Shown here in pieces: positions 1 to 12,533 of a DNA stretch of 64,000 nucleotides; the stretch's first letter is position 1, and every line of letters begins with the position of its first letter. Both the position numbers and the translations under genes were made by a program. The stretch is from Liopterus haemorrhoidalis (lineage: Eukaryota > Arthropoda > Insecta > Coleoptera > Dytiscidae): assembly GCA_963971575.1 (NCBI GenBank), contig OZ020620.1, positions 43,438,924-43,502,923 of the forward strand, written 5' to 3'. The notes beneath the pieces were generated by a model. That model saw only the letters and a list, made by a program, of their open reading frames with translations. It ran no database searches and was not told where the DNA came from.

Positions 1-1742
1 TGTAACCAACCGTTGCACGTCAATCTAATTTTTAAATTAGTACATCCATGTAACAACCAATGCACGTCAATCTAATTTTTAAATGTGTACATCCATGTAA
101 CCAACCATAGCACGTCAATCAAATTTTTAAATGAGTACATCCATGCAACCAACCGTGGTACGTCAATATAATTTTAAAATGTGTACATCCGTGTAACCAA
201 CCGTTGCACGTCAATCTAATTTTTAAATGTGTACATCCATGTAACCAACCGTTGCACGTCAATCTAATTTTTAAATGTGTACATCCATGCAACCAACCGT
301 TGCACGTCAATCAAATTTTTAAATGTGTACATCCATGCAACCAACCGTGGTACGTCAATCTAATTTTTAAATGTGTACATCCGTGTAACCAACCGTTGCA
401 CGTCAATCTAATTTTTAAATGTGTACATCCATGTAACCAACCGTTGCACGTCAATCTAATTTTTAAATGTGTACATCCATGCAACCAACCGTTGCACGTC
501 ATTCAAATTTTTAAATGAGGACATCCATGCAACCAACCATGGCACGTCAATCAAATTATTAAGTGTGTACATCCATGCAACCAACCGTGGTACGTCAATC
601 TAATTTTTAAATGTGTCCATCCGTGTAACCAACCGTGGCCCGTCAATCTAATTTTTAAATTAGTACATGCATGTAACCAACCACTGCACGTCAATCTAAG
701 TTTTAAATGTGTACATCCATGTAACCAACTGTGGCACGTCAATCTAATTTTTAAATGTGTACATCCGTGTAACCAACCGTTGCACGTCAATCTAATTTTT
801 AAATGTGTACATCCATATAACCAACTGTTGCACGTCAATCTAATGTTTAAATTAGTACATCCATGTAACCAACCAATGCACGTCAATCTAATTTTTAAAT
901 GTGTATATCCATGTAACCAACCGTTGCACGTCAATCTAATTTTTAAATGTGTTTATCCATGTAACCAACCATAGCACGTCAATCAAATTTTTAAATGAGT
1001 ACATCTATGCAACCAACCGTGGTACGTCAATATAATTTTTAAATGTGTACTTCCGTGTAACCAACCATGGCACGTTTATCAAATTATTAAGTGTGTACAT
1101 CCATGCAACCAACCGTGGTACGTCAATCTAATTTTTAAATGTGTTCATCCGTGTAACGAAGCATGGCACGTCAATCAAATTATTAATTGTGTATATCCAT
1201 GCAACCAATCGTGGTACGTCAATCTAATTTTTAAATGTGTACATCCATGCAACCAACCGTGGTACGTCAATCTAATTTTTAAATGTGTACATTCGTGTAA
1301 TCAAATATGGCACGTTCATCAAATTATTAAGTGTGTTCTTCCATGCAACCAACCGTGGCACGTCAATCTAATTTTTAAATGTGTACATTCATGCTACCAA
1401 CCGTGGTACGTCAATCTAATTTTTAAATGTGTACTTCCATGTTACCAGCCATGGCACGTTAATCAAATTATTAAGTGTGTACATCCATGCAACCAACCGT
1501 GGCACGTCAATCTAATTTTTAAATGTGTTCATCCGTGTAACCAAGCATGGCACGTCAATCAAATTATTAAGTGTGTATATCCATGCAACCAACCGTGGTA
1601 TGTCAATATAATTTTTAAATGTGTACATCCGTGTACCAACCATAGCACGTCAATCAAATTTTTAAATGTGTACATCCATGCAACCAATCGTGGTACGTCA
1701 ATCTAATTTTTAAATGTGTACATCCGTATAACCAACCGTGGT
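1..1742. repeat. 48-bp minisatellite array, about 36 units
   Basis: The segment is a head-to-tail array of a roughly 48-bp unit, containing GTACATCCATG, TAACCAACCG and CACGTCAATC in order, followed by an AT-rich spacer. Units differ by scattered substitutions and a few single-base deletions (for example near 52 and 1635). Because 48 is divisible by 3 and the common unit lacks stops in several frames, long false reading frames appear on both strands as a repeating 16-residue peptide. The array begins at or before the window edge and ends cleanly near 1742. There is no transposase or splice signal in it, so I read it as non-coding satellite. Confidence 0.95.
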
Positions 1743-2639
1743 GCAGCTATGAACTTTTTGTTTTTTGCTAAAATAAGTGATTTATATTTATAATTATGTG
1801 TCCAAGGGATAGAAATGCAAGCATAGCTAAAAGGAAAACATATACATATATGTATATGTATATATGTACATATGAATCCCTTTATTTCTTTATTTTCCCT
1901 TTAGTAAATATGTGTTTCTTTTGGTTCTTGAGCCGTTCAATAAATTAAACAAGTACTTTGTGATGGCGGTCGACCCTGGGTGGCCACAGCTGATTTTTTA
2001 TTATATGGAAGGATTGTTCATTTTTACTTCTTAGTATATGTTCATTCATTAGGTGTGTGTAAGGGTCCTTAAATTTATATTATGTGTACGTCTGTGCTTT
2101 ACACAAACTTTTCCTCTAGCAGAACTTGTTATATGTAAAGCATTCTTTTTCATCTAGTTTTGATATCAACATTCTATATGATTTAATGAGGCCACGTATA
2201 TAGGCTATGCAGATGAAATGTGAAATATGCATTGTATCTGTTGGCGCGTTCCTCGTTTCTCGCAGGGTAATTCAAAAATGACTATGAACACGTTGGCTGC
2301 ATAATGCACATGCCGAGCCAGTACACATGCATGTACACAGCAACTCCCTGTTCCCCATGCTCTCTCATTCACTCGGGAACCTTTATGAAATGTTTACGAA
2401 TATGGAATGCTCAATGATGCTGAAGTTAAATTTTAAATAAGCAAAATTAGTAAGTTTATAATTTGAGATGGTTTTACGTGACCAAAAATTGTTACAATTA
2501 CAAAAATTAGAACTAGAAAATAACGGAAAGTCTCTTTTAACTAGTTAAGTGATTAACCAATAACAGCTCGTGAGCCATCAGTGGCCCGTTAGACAATTTA
2601 GGACTGCGACGACTGAATTAAATATACAAAAAAGATTTT
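1743..2639. other. Unassigned AT-rich DNA between satellite and mariner relic
   Basis: I see no gene here. It holds a TA/CATA simple repeat at about 1838-1875 and a short HINE-B fragment at 1948-2002 (listed separately). The rest is unassigned. Confidence 0.6.
1948..2002 (-). repeat. HINE-B family terminal fragment
   Basis: On the minus strand this matches the left end of the repeats at 17010 and 41600: CAGCTGTGGCCACC, then GGTCGACCGCCATC, then AAAGTACTTG. Only the terminal 50 or so bases are present. Confidence 0.6.
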
Positions 2640-3310
2640 TTTTACTCTCTGTATAGTAAGTATTAGGTCGTCAAGGATGAAATTTGTAGAAAAAAAGGTT
2701 GATAACTTACAAATATAAGGAATTATTTTATTCATCAAAGTATGCACCCATATTGTCTTTACACTTTTGCCATTTAAGCGGCAGGTTGTTCTGGCCGGTG
2801 ATATAAAACTTTGGCGGACGAGAGTCAATGAATTCCTGGAAGGCCAGTTTTACAGCATTGACGGAATTAAACTGTTTTCCTAATAAAAAGTTGTCCAAAC
2901 TGCGGAAGAAGTGGTAGTCATTGGGGACTAGGTCTGGTGAGTATGGAGAATGACGAAGTTCCAACTCCAATTCCTGTAGTTTTGCCACAGTCATTTGTGC
3001 AGTGTGTGGTTTAGAGTTATCATAGGAGTCGATCTGTTGACCAATCTAGGCTGTTCTTTAAGTTTTTGCATCATTTCGTCCAGTTGGTTGCAGTATATTT
3101 CTGCTATGATCGATGAGCCAGTTTTTTTTGTTTTTGTTTGTTTTTTAAGTTACCTGTAAGAAATTTGGCGAACCAATTTGTCTGCTGCGTAGTAATACAA
3201 GAGCCAAATACACTATTAATGATTCGCGCGGTCTGCGATGCTGTAGTTTCACATAAGAGCTCATACTTCATAATAATGCGAATTTCCGACCGTTCCATTT
3301 TCAACAAAAT
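2640..3310 (-). pseudogene. Mariner transposase relic, internally deleted
   Basis: Minus-strand translation gives a mariner N-terminal helix-turn-helix region at 3307-3104 (ERSEIRIIMKYELL, NSVFGS, NWFAKF). A middle segment follows in another frame (AEIYCNQLDEMM, RLVNRSTP). The C-terminal part at 2994-2728 has HSPYSPDLVPNDYHFF, the mariner motif that carries the third catalytic aspartate. The region between the N-terminal domain and AEIYCNQLD is missing, and the expected DNA-binding acidic block before HSPYSP reads MITLNH instead of a D-containing motif. It is therefore dead. I could not define terminal repeats or a TA duplication. It belongs to a lineage different from the three-copy mariner at 24.7, 29.9 and 37.2 kb. 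Confidence 0.8.
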
Positions 3311-5195
3311 TAATTTAAAAAAAAGTTTTTGATATTTTTTAGAGCAAACAATTATTTCTTTAAACAGGCGGATGTATAACTTTCCAAAAAAAAAAAAAAA
3401 ACAACAGAACGGTAAAATATTACGCCAATGTCAAATAATAAGCGGTTAAAGTTGGCAATATTAACTATTGTTTTCAAAGCTTGCTACGTTCAACTTTGTA
3501 AAACTTATGTTGATTATTATTTTGTAAATAAATGGTCGCCATTTTGAAATGGTTAACATAAAAATATGACTTCTTGGTGTCATTGTAAAGCTAATTTAAT
3601 GTACTTTTAGGAAAAAAATATAAAATTATCGATTCCCTATGCTAGATCAAAAGTTGACATCATTTCCGGTGAAACCGAAAGTGCCTCAGAATTCTTATAG
3701 TAACCTTTAAATGGGCCTTTTTGTCTAGTTTAACTTTTGTTCTGAAGATTTTTTGTATCTTTACAAATAAAGGAGATTTTCGGGGTGCCCCGTTTCAAAC
3801 AAACACCCTGTATATTGATAAATATATATTTCAAATATGTAATATGTTCCTATTATTGATAAATAAATACATACATATTTTAAAATACAATTTTTGAAGT
3901 TTTTTTTATATCTCTCTACTTTCGAACATTCAACATTCGCACACACTTTCAGGAACCAATTATGTGCGAAAGTTGAGGGCCGCCTGTAGGCAATTCGGGA
4001 GGTAAATATTTACCTCCCATGCACATTACACATTACACATAGTCTATAGTCGACTAATTTAAGAGTGATGAATGCAACTTAAGTTCCAATAAGACATCGT
4101 TACTTGTCGTACTCCGTGTGCTATATTGGATCTTCTGCAAGAAATGTTTTCTTTACAAATAATGTAAATTAAATTGCTGGAGTGATTGTTGATATATAAG
4201 AAAAAGTCATGCAACAATAAAATACCTACTTACCTTCTTCTTAGTACTCCTAGTACATCTAATTAGGTTATTCTGAACAGACTTAACAAAACTGTCTGTT
4301 CCAAATCTTAAGGCAAATTACACCCGGCAAGATTAGTCACCTGCGAGAAACTCCCATTTAATTCTAAACCAACAAAATTAACTAAAGCTGGTAGTCTCGT
4401 CCAGTGTAATCGAGCCTTTAGCAGATGTTAGGCCTACGTGTTAAAAATATTTTCACCTTGAAGCTTTACAGTCTCTTTAGAATTAAATATATATTGTTCA
4501 GAATAATCCAATTAGTTTCATGCTCTGAAATAAATCCCCAAATTGTCGAAATTAAACCCATTTTTGAATTTTAACAAAATATATAATAAACAATTATAAA
4601 TTGTATATAAAATTATTTATTGATTATACAATGTAGCGCACAAATTGTGACTAATTACTTTTATTACAAAGTTAACAACCTGATATCGTGGATTCTTTAG
4701 AGAGGGTGGGAAAAAGAAGTGGGAGATGGAAACGGTGGGGAAAGATGAGAGCGCCGCGACGCTCAATATGCACAACACAAGTTATAGTTACCGTTGATAG
4801 AGGACTCTGCTGTCGAATTTAGTAACGATACAGGATAGAAAAGTAATGATTAAATATAATATTAAAACTTGGGTCCAGAAACGATTTAAAACTAGGTGTA
4901 TATATTAACTAGTTAAAGATAATTGGTTCTAGTTGTTAAATTAGAACTATAGTTATCTATTGAAACTAGTTTTAAATCATGAACACATAACCCCTTACTC
5001 ATAAATATTGGCATATATTTTCAAAGTTGCAAAATAAGTATTTTTGATTGTAGGTAAACAAAATATTTCATTAATAAAAAATTTACAAAAAATTATTTAA
5101 TTTTTTCACAACAAATACATTTGTGGGAAATTTTTTGTTTTCATTAGTTTTTTTAAAATAATTTTGGACTTAGCTACTAAGGCCATTATTCAGTA
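3311..5195. other. Unassigned AT-rich DNA
   Basis: No gene or complete element was recognised. An isolated terminus of the CAGGGTGTTT type (plus strand AACACCCTGTA at 3805-3813) is present without an identifiable partner. A small inverted repeat around 4876-4980 (ATTTAAAACTAG against CTAGTTTTAAAT) may be a short foldback element. Confidence 0.5.
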
Positions 5196-5198
5196 GAT

Positions 5199-5335
5199 GC
5201 ATTTTTTTTTATTTATGACCAACACAGTTTTTGGACAACAAATATCTATGCCATAACCGGGATTCGAACCCGAGTTCCCATGGCTTAGAAGTCAGTACAT
5301 TGCTACACTAACCACTACGCCACGATGACCGGCTA
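5199..5335 (-). mobile_element. tRNA-derived SINE (first copy)
   Basis: On the minus strand the head at 5332-5249 has a box A-like TGGCGTAGTGGTTAG and a perfect T-arm-like CGGGTTCGAATCCCG (box B). A short body with TTGTCC and GGTCATAAAT leads into an A-rich tail at about 5210-5199. The same head and body plan occurs in the SINE at 54332-54480. The acceptor-stem ends do not pair as in a real tRNA. No convincing target duplication was found. Confidence 0.65.
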
Positions 5336-7365
5336 TTTTCATTAGGTATTCGATCCTGTTGACGATGTTTAATTTGTTACTTAGGTCTTTCTAACGTCTC
5401 TGTCTACTTTATCGTCTTTAATACCATCAACTACCATCCTTCAGTCGTTCGAGTCCACCGCTAGATATAGGACTCCCTTAAAAGTTTCTAATTTTCTCTC
5501 TCTTGAGTTTCTTGTAGCCAGTTCACAGATATATGTTTTAGGTAATCATTTCAGAGAGTGGGCAGTCTTCCTTGGTTAAGTTTATCTGTACATGGGCTGC
5601 ACTCGATAATCCGTTTGTTTTATCTCTCTTTAATATACCGAACAAAGTTTTACAGAAATATTTATTCGTCATGTAGACTGCATTTTCGTCGTTCACAATT
5701 TCAAAGCTATAATGATCATTGTTCATAGACGAAAACGTCAAAACTACAGTCAGCATAACGAATAAATATATCTTAATGTCCTTTTTGACGGACCATTGCC
5801 TTGGGATAATATGGATCTCGGATAATAAGGCCCAGTTTCAATTTATAATGAGAAAAACAATGTATCTCTTTTTGGGATTCAAATAACTCACGGTTATATC
5901 TTTTCAAGATATAATTCATAAAGAAAAAAGTGTTTTCTAGAGACATTTTCTTTCGAAGATGAACATTATGTTTCTTCTGTCTTCGTCGTGGGCTATGTTT
6001 TCGTTCTCTAGATCTAGGACAGATAAGTTATCAACTTATTTATTTGAAGATATTTAAATGAATCGTTTTGTTTAGTTTTCCTTTTGTCTTCGGCATTTTG
6101 GATGTTGGATATCATCATGGCAATCTAAACTTTCCTCAGCGTCGTCTATAATAATTCTGTAACATTAACTATTGAATAATTTTCTCAGATCTTCAAGCCA
6201 GGACTCTTCTTTTTTCAATGTTTGTGACAATTTCACATCACATGTTGATATTTTAGCTTAATTTTTTAATGAGTTGCATAATCTAAGATTAGCAACTGGT
6301 GATCTTATTATTGATTTAGTCGATTTAGGAAATATTGAAATGATCAGCGAAATTTTAAAAGAAACTTGAAGATATTTTAATTAGCACATAATAGATAGAT
6401 GCATCTTCAATAAGAAACACCAATCATATGACAACCTCGCTAGTCTCTGCGGCCACTCGTCAATGGAGTTACGAAGGGTTGCTTAAAAAGATTTCTATGA
6501 AAAGATTTTCTTAATTATTTATTCACTTGTATTTGATATCTGCATCTTATGGATTTTCATTGAAACTTCGTAACAGTATTTATGGTAAGATTCAAAATAG
6601 TAAAAATGAAATTTTGATTTGTATTATTTGGATTTTTGTAAAATTGTAATTTTAAATTTCATGTTAGACATTAAATGAAAGGTCTAAATACGTAAACTGA
6701 TTAAAAAAATCAAAAAAATGCCAGATTGCAGTTAAAAATTTGAACAAAATTCTGAAATGTGACACTTTACATCAATTTCTAAAGTATTTTTAGAGATTCA
6801 AATGCCAATAAATTTATTTTTAGCGTCGTATTTAAAGAGAAATCATCATTTGAGAAGTATGTAATGTAAAATATCTGTTAATATGTTGTTTCTGTGTTTA
6901 AAGTTTAAATTAAAACATTGAATGCGCTACGTATAAATGCACATGGAATGTTTTTCAATTATTTTGCATTTATATAACTTTTCACTCGTGGAATTTTTAA
7001 TTTGAAAGTAATATTGAATTCTGTGGGTTTCTGTTTAGTACTGATATATCATTTTAATTAAAAATCGGTTATTTAGTAACCAGTCTTTTCTAACCAGTAA
7101 TGAAAATGTGTTTTTAGTAATTGTTTTCGAAAATATTCATTTATGACAGTGTGAAAATTTTATTGAATTTTTAAATAAATATTTCTTTTTAAATGATTGA
7201 ATTCGAAGAAAAAAGAAAAAACTAAATATATTTCAGAAAATAGTTTTGAATAGGTAACAGAAGATCTAGCGAATAATGTTATAAAAGACATTTGGAAAAC
7301 CTGACAGTTAAAAGATAACCATTGAGTAATTTGGTAAGTAAGACCAAAGGTTATCTCGATTGAAA
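5336..7365. other. Unassigned AT-rich DNA
   Basis: No coding similarity, terminal repeat or tandem array was recognised across this 2-kb stretch. The short reading frame at 5756-5538 (minus) has no recognisable domain. Confidence 0.5.
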
Positions 7366-7373
7366 CTGTGAGG

Positions 7374-7673
7374 CAACGTTTCCCAACCTTTTTTTGAGTG
7401 GGGAACCCAAAAGCAGATTTGTTATTAACTGAGAAACCCCTGCATCATCTGACTGTTTTAAAACAATTTTGATAAATTAATACAGGTAAACATTTTCTAA
7501 TTAAATATTAAATTGACTTGATATTCAGCATATATTGAATAGTTTGACCCAAAATGATCCTTACAAAGTTTAAAAACAACAAATATAACCAAATACTTAT
7601 TAATTTTCACGGAACTCCTAAGAGACACTCAGGAAACCCTAGGGTTCCGAGGAACCCCGGTTGGGAAACGCTT
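7374..7673. mobile_element. hAT-type MITE, 300 bp
   Basis: The ends are imperfect inverted repeats: CAACGTTTCCCAACC at the left and, on the reverse strand, AAGCGTTTCCCAACC at the right. The flanking 8-bp sequences CTGTGAGG (7366-7373) and CTGTAAGG (7674-7681) match at 7 of 8 positions, as expected for an aged hAT target duplication. There is no coding capacity. Confidence 0.85.
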
Positions 7674-7681
7674 CTGTAAGG

Positions 7682-9105
7682 TACCAAATATATGAATGTA
7701 CTTTATGCATATGTTAATATAGTCTAAAATTGCTTCTTATCTAAAATGGTAGCGTTCTAACGCACAAATATATTCAAAGACATACGGGATTTTTTCTCGG
7801 CCTACTACGACATTTTTTTTTTCGACTCACACGTTATGTGCGTTAATAATAAGAACACACCTACGTATAGAGACCGTTCTTACCACATTTGCCAAAAAGA
7901 GAATCTTTTGTTTCCTTTAAGTTTTTGCTGTGTCGCTACGTTCTGGGTCTAAGAACGTTTCCCCCAAATTTTTTTCAGGAATCATTAAGTACGTTTTATT
8001 GCTTTCAACCGAGTTGCGAAAGTTTAGCCAGAGGAAGGTGTGCAAAAAACGATCAAGAATCGTTTATCGTTTGAAGCGTTCAAGGTCGGAACTGTCTCTT
8101 TGACAATTCACCATAACCATAAAATAATTATACAAAATGGATCAAAGAACTGTCATATTATTTGCTATTAATAATTTCTATCGACATAGAAAAGACTACG
8201 AAAAATTGGTTGGTAGTATTTTATATTATATAATTCAGAAGTAAGTATTGGTTCTTTTAAGTCTGTTTAACGTATAATAATTAATTTACAAGAGAATTGA
8301 AGAAAAGATATTATCTTTCTCATTTTGTAATACGGAACTAACAGGAAAAGTTCATTTTTTATGTTGTATATTGACAATACATTTATAATATTATCATAGT
8401 ATTGGTTCACACGGATACGCCAAAGTCTGTTTACACCACAACAGTCACCAAAGTAACCAGATCTAGTTTCGTATTACAAATTGAGACAGATTATACAGTG
8501 TTATTATTTATAATTAAAATTGTCTTTTAGCATGTGTAATGATCATATTCTAAAAATTAAAAATTATAGAGAGTTGACTATTCCTCAGTTGATTATAGAT
8601 AAAGTAAGATTGTGTCATTGTCTCAAAAATTCAAATTCGTTGTTGTCAAAATCTTTCAAACAAACTTTTTAGGTTAACCAAAACAATATTTTAGCGCGAA
8701 AATTATCTTCCCACCAACGCTACGACCTCACGAGCTCGTAGAAAAAGTGGGAAGGAGGTGGAAAAATATTTGCAATAAAACGGCGAATCGTGTTGCCACT
8801 GGTGGTAGTGGAAGGAATTTGTTAGCAATAAAACGTACTTATTTATCTCTGTCGTCTCCAGTAATCGTTTATGGTTGATTAGACCTAAATATATAGCCTT
8901 AAGAGTACGAGAAGGCTTTGTGTTGTAGCCGCTTCAAAATGAGATCGTTTTTGTGTTTTCTAAATCGTAGTATATATTTCAAGAAAGGCTTAATAAAACG
9001 TGTCTTCTTTACTCTCCTCTATGGTGCAGTTTGGTTCATCATTAAAGTAGCGAAAAGCAAATTCAAGCCTTTGAAATGTAGATCTATGACATACTTAGAA
9101 TCTCC
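7682..9105. other. Unassigned DNA with a MITE remnant
   Basis: No gene was recognised. A short remnant of the CACTTTTGTAAG MITE family right end (AACCAGATCTAGTTT) lies at about 8455-8475. The reading frames at 7889-8074 and 8918-9148 show no recognisable domain. Confidence 0.5.
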
Positions 9106-9109
9106 TGAG

Positions 9110-9310
9110 TCCACCAAGTTAGTATCGATGAAGTCATCCGGAGATTAAATTGCCAATCTGTGTTGCCAAGAAAAGGAAGCTAAAATATCTTAGTCATGTG
9201 ATCAGAAATGAACATAATTAACGTATTCTACAAAATATTTCACATGGAAAAATTGAGAGAAAATGGCTTGAAAGATCAAGTTACTCCTTGTTGAAAACCT
9301 TAAAAAATAC
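9110..9310 (+). pseudogene. Non-LTR retrotransposon fragment (C-terminal RT-associated region)
   Basis: Plus-strand translation contains KKRKLKYLSHVIRNEHN, then a glycine/lysine stretch HGKIERKW and LKTLKNTW. This is the layout found near the C-terminus of endonuclease-reverse transcriptase LINE proteins (a KLxYLGHVMRNE-like motif followed by GKIxGKR). In-frame stops break it. The better preserved relative is at 55125-55760. Confidence 0.6.
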
Positions 9311-9678
9311 TTGGAAATTCCAAGTAGTTATCATGATAGTCAACGCTTAAAAAGGATAAGGTGAGAAAAACATAGCTTCTTTGTAGATTGAAGATTTTAC
9401 TCTTGTATTCAAATATTTATTACGACAGATTCCATGTTGTATCGTTACTAAATTCGAATAAAAATTTTGATTAAAATTGATAATTAACTACATTAACACA
9501 CATATATACTGATTTAGTAAAAAATAAACAAACGTATAAAATTTTACATAATTTAAAAAATTTGGCTTATTTACCAGCTAATATAAAACATTTAAAATTG
9601 ATTTAAATTTTTAGACTATTTAATTTAAAATGATACTAAATATTAAAAATAATATTGAAAACTTTGTATGTTGTTATA

Positions 9679-10020
9679 AGCTGATCACTTTTGTAAAAAC
9701 AAACCAAGAGGAAATTTTCTTTTAAACAGTTTGCACCTTTGATATTGTATGTCATGTTGGTATCACAAAAAAATAATTTGAAATATGTCATTTAATAAAA
9801 TATCATTTGTCATATTTCATTTTGAATAGTGACATCTTAAATATTTTAGGTTTGACATATTCAATATACCTAACCAAATGATCATAACCTAAAATAATAC
9901 AAACATAACCCAAAACTGTAAAGCCTTTTTTACAATATAACCAAGTTTTTAAAAGCCAGTAATACACTATAAAAATCACCAAAATAACCAGATCTAGTTT
10001 GTCCTTACAAAAGTGAAAAT
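9679..10020. mobile_element. MITE of the CACTTTTGTAAG family, copy 1
   Basis: The left end reads AGCTGATCACTTTTGTAA. The right end near 10000-10016 is the reverse complement (TCCTTACAAAAGTG). The body contains TTTGCACCTTTG, TGTCATGTTGGTAT and, near the right end, AACCAGATCTAGTTTG, all shared with the copies at 10032 and 19781. A TA precedes the left end, fitting a Tc1/mariner-type target. There is no coding capacity. Confidence 0.75.
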
Positions 10021-10031
10021 GTATATACTTA

Positions 10032-10268
10032 TGCTGTTCACTTTTGTAAGAACAAACTAAGAAGATATTTTGATTTCAATAATTTGCACCTTTGAAACTG
10101 TACGTCATGTTGATATTAGAAAATGGCAAAAAATGTCAATTTGACTTATGTCATAATAGAAAAATAATATCTTAATTATGATCATAACCAAAAAAAATCT
10201 GAATTACAGCGCAAGAATTTTTTTTAAATGACATTTAAAGTCAGTAATACACTACTAAAGTAGTAGTG
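10032..10268. mobile_element. MITE of the CACTTTTGTAAG family, copy 2, truncated
   Basis: The left end TGCTGTTCACTTTTGTAAG starts about a dozen bases after the end of copy 1 and in the same orientation. The body follows copy 1 (TTTGCACCTTTGAAACTG, GTCATGTTG) as far as CAGTAATACACTACT, then stops at a short palindrome near 10247-10276. The right terminal repeat is missing. Confidence 0.7.
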
Positions 10269-11545
10269 TATTATAGGCATAGGCATATTAGTTATTATAG
10301 GCATGCTGTATGAAAACGAGGAAAATCATATTTTTTTATTACAAGATCGCATGACCGTTTGAGCCCTTTGGGACCCTCCGAATCGCATGCATATATTTAA
10401 AAGACTTTAAATTTGTTATAACTTTCTTTTGACAAAAGGGCAAGCAATATTAAATCAGAGAAAAGCACAAAAATTTTGTGTTTAAGTGGAAATGCAATTT
10501 TCCCTATGACCGGAAAGCGTGCAGGGGTTTAGTACCATCCCTTTTTTGTTGTCACAGGGTAAATATTCTCTCCTCCAAAAGGCATGCTGTATGGAATCTG
10601 TCATGAGCTCCCGGTCTATTACAATTGAGGGGACACAATGAATTGTCGATGATATCTACTGAATATAATAATGGGTTGCAAGGTAAAATGATGTTATCTA
10701 TGAAAGATGTAAATTGTATTTTGAAATTTAGTTTAATTTTATATTAAATAGTCTAAAAACAGATTATCACACTTTGAAAAACTGTAAACTATCTAAACAA
10801 AAATCTTATGCGTTTCATATAAATAATAACGTATTATCAGTCTTAAAATTGTTATCCAAAAGCTAATACAGAAAATCCTTAAATAAAATGTATTTATTTA
10901 CATTATCTAAACTTTATTTCAGTCTATAGTATTTGCAATTTATTTTAAAATTGCAAAATTCTCTATCAAGAAAATGTTCGTAGCTAAAATTGGCAGTTTG
11001 GTTAATTAAAATTTTTTTCGAGTAAAAATCTCACTTTACAATATTTTTAAAAAGAAATTAAAAAAGGTAGAATAATCGATTGATCGCAGGTGTGTTATCA
11101 ATATGTCTGATTGTCGGCAAGTTTCAGCATAAAGAGTAAATTTTGTCCCGATTGACATCAGTTTTGGATTTCATTGCACATATCAACCACTTCTTGATCA
11201 AGTTTGCCCGAAATAATGGTTTAAACTGCCTTTAACTTGCCGACTAACAGGCTTAAAACATTTTTGTTCTTCATAATAGAACAATTTAAGAAATATGTAT
11301 GATAACACATACACTCCGTTGCATATTTCAACAGAAAATTATAGTCAAAAGTGTTGCAAATATGTCAAAATTCATTTATAATAAACATTTATCTTCATGA
11401 CCAATTGCATCATCAAATAGTATGCTGACATAATGAATAGGAAAAAAAATGAAGAATATAAAATTTGATAAGTTTTTAATTGAGATGTAGACAATTACAG
11501 TAGATAGGACACGTGATGAGGACGAGCGAGGACACAAGACCTCGC
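10269..11545. other. Unassigned DNA with a direct repeat
   Basis: No gene was recognised. The 13-mer GGCATGCTGTATG occurs at 10300-10312 and 10581-10593, framing about 270 bp of unassigned sequence. I could not classify it. Confidence 0.5.
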
Positions 11546-11839
11546 TAATGTCGGGTTTACATTGGTAGAGTAAAAGAGCTAGTAACTAGCGCAAGTAACT
11601 AGCAACTAGTTACTTTCCCTGTGTAAACAGTTGACATTGTGACTAGTAGAGTACTAGCTGCCAGTAGTTGGGCTAGGATAGCAGCTAGCTCGTCGACGTA
11701 TTTACTAGCTATTGTCTTTTCCCCCACTACGCAAAATTGATTCATTTCAAATTGGAGGCAAGCGGTAACCTGTCATAACAAATAGAAAAAAACCCATATC
11801 AGGTAAGTTACAATTTATTTACATAAATTGCGTAACATT

Positions 11840-12533
11840 GATTTATTAATTGATGATTTTTGAAATCATCTGTGAAATAACTGCCCTTGATACACGAAAA
11901 AGATGTTGTAGACCAGTGTTTCTCGACCAAAAACGCACCGTGGACCAGAATAATATATAATTTTCTAACGCGGACTACTAATAATAATTGTTGGTTTATT
12001 TTTTGCATGAAAACATATATATTTAATGTGCTACTAAACACATTTATTTTATTTGTAGAAAATCACAGAAAGTTTACAGAAAATAAACAAAATATAAACT
12101 ATTTATATAAAAAATGTGTAAAATAAATTAAAAATAAAACTGCAAAAAACACATATAAAAACTTTCGCGGACCAATAAAATTTTTCTGGGGACCACCTGT
12201 TGAGAAACACCGTTGTAGACTACAATAACTATTTCCTGTGGCTAGGAAATAAAGCGTTAATTCCAATTTTATCTTTGCTGGAATCGCATCCCTTATTAGC
12301 GTATCAGTTCGTTGTATTAATGGACTAACTAAATTTAATAGCCTATTAAAATCATCTGGTGTCATTCTTAAACACAGTCTGTACTCTTTTTGATCTTCCA
12401 CGGCTAATTCACGAAACAGAAGGACTGATGCGCCATGGGTAGTTCTTCTATCAATCCATTTTTTAACCCATTTTTGTTTAGGCTTACATTCTGTACCGAA
12501 TACTTCAATAAGACCATCAATTATTTCCTCCAC
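11840..12533 (-). pseudogene. HARBI1-like transposase N-terminal relic
   Basis: Minus-strand translation from 12533 contains KWIDRRTTHGASVLLFREL, then RMTPDDFNRLLNLVSP, then KLELTLYFLATGNSYCSLQ. This is the N-terminal region of the Harbinger DDE nuclease family. The reading frame is interrupted at 12212 by a 299-bp hAT MITE. Beyond it, at 11905-11851, the same protein resumes with HLFRVSRAVISQMISKII before a stop. The catalytic DDE domain is absent. It is adjacent to no host gene; it belongs to the surrounding Harbinger element. Confidence 0.85.
11914..12212. mobile_element. hAT MITE nested in the Harbinger relic, 299 bp
   Basis: The left end is CAGTGTTTCTCGACC. The right end on the reverse strand is CGGTGTTTCTCAACAGG. 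A perfect 8-bp duplication TTGTAGAC flanks it (11906-11913 and 12213-12220). Removing the element and one duplication copy rejoins the Harbinger reading frame exactly, which fixes both boundaries. Confidence 0.93.

Noticed and set aside
1..1742. Long repetitive-peptide reading frames and a CRISPR-like periodic pattern
   Set aside because: The units are contiguous 48-mers without unique spacers, and the frames follow from a stop-free unit of length divisible by 3 on both strands.
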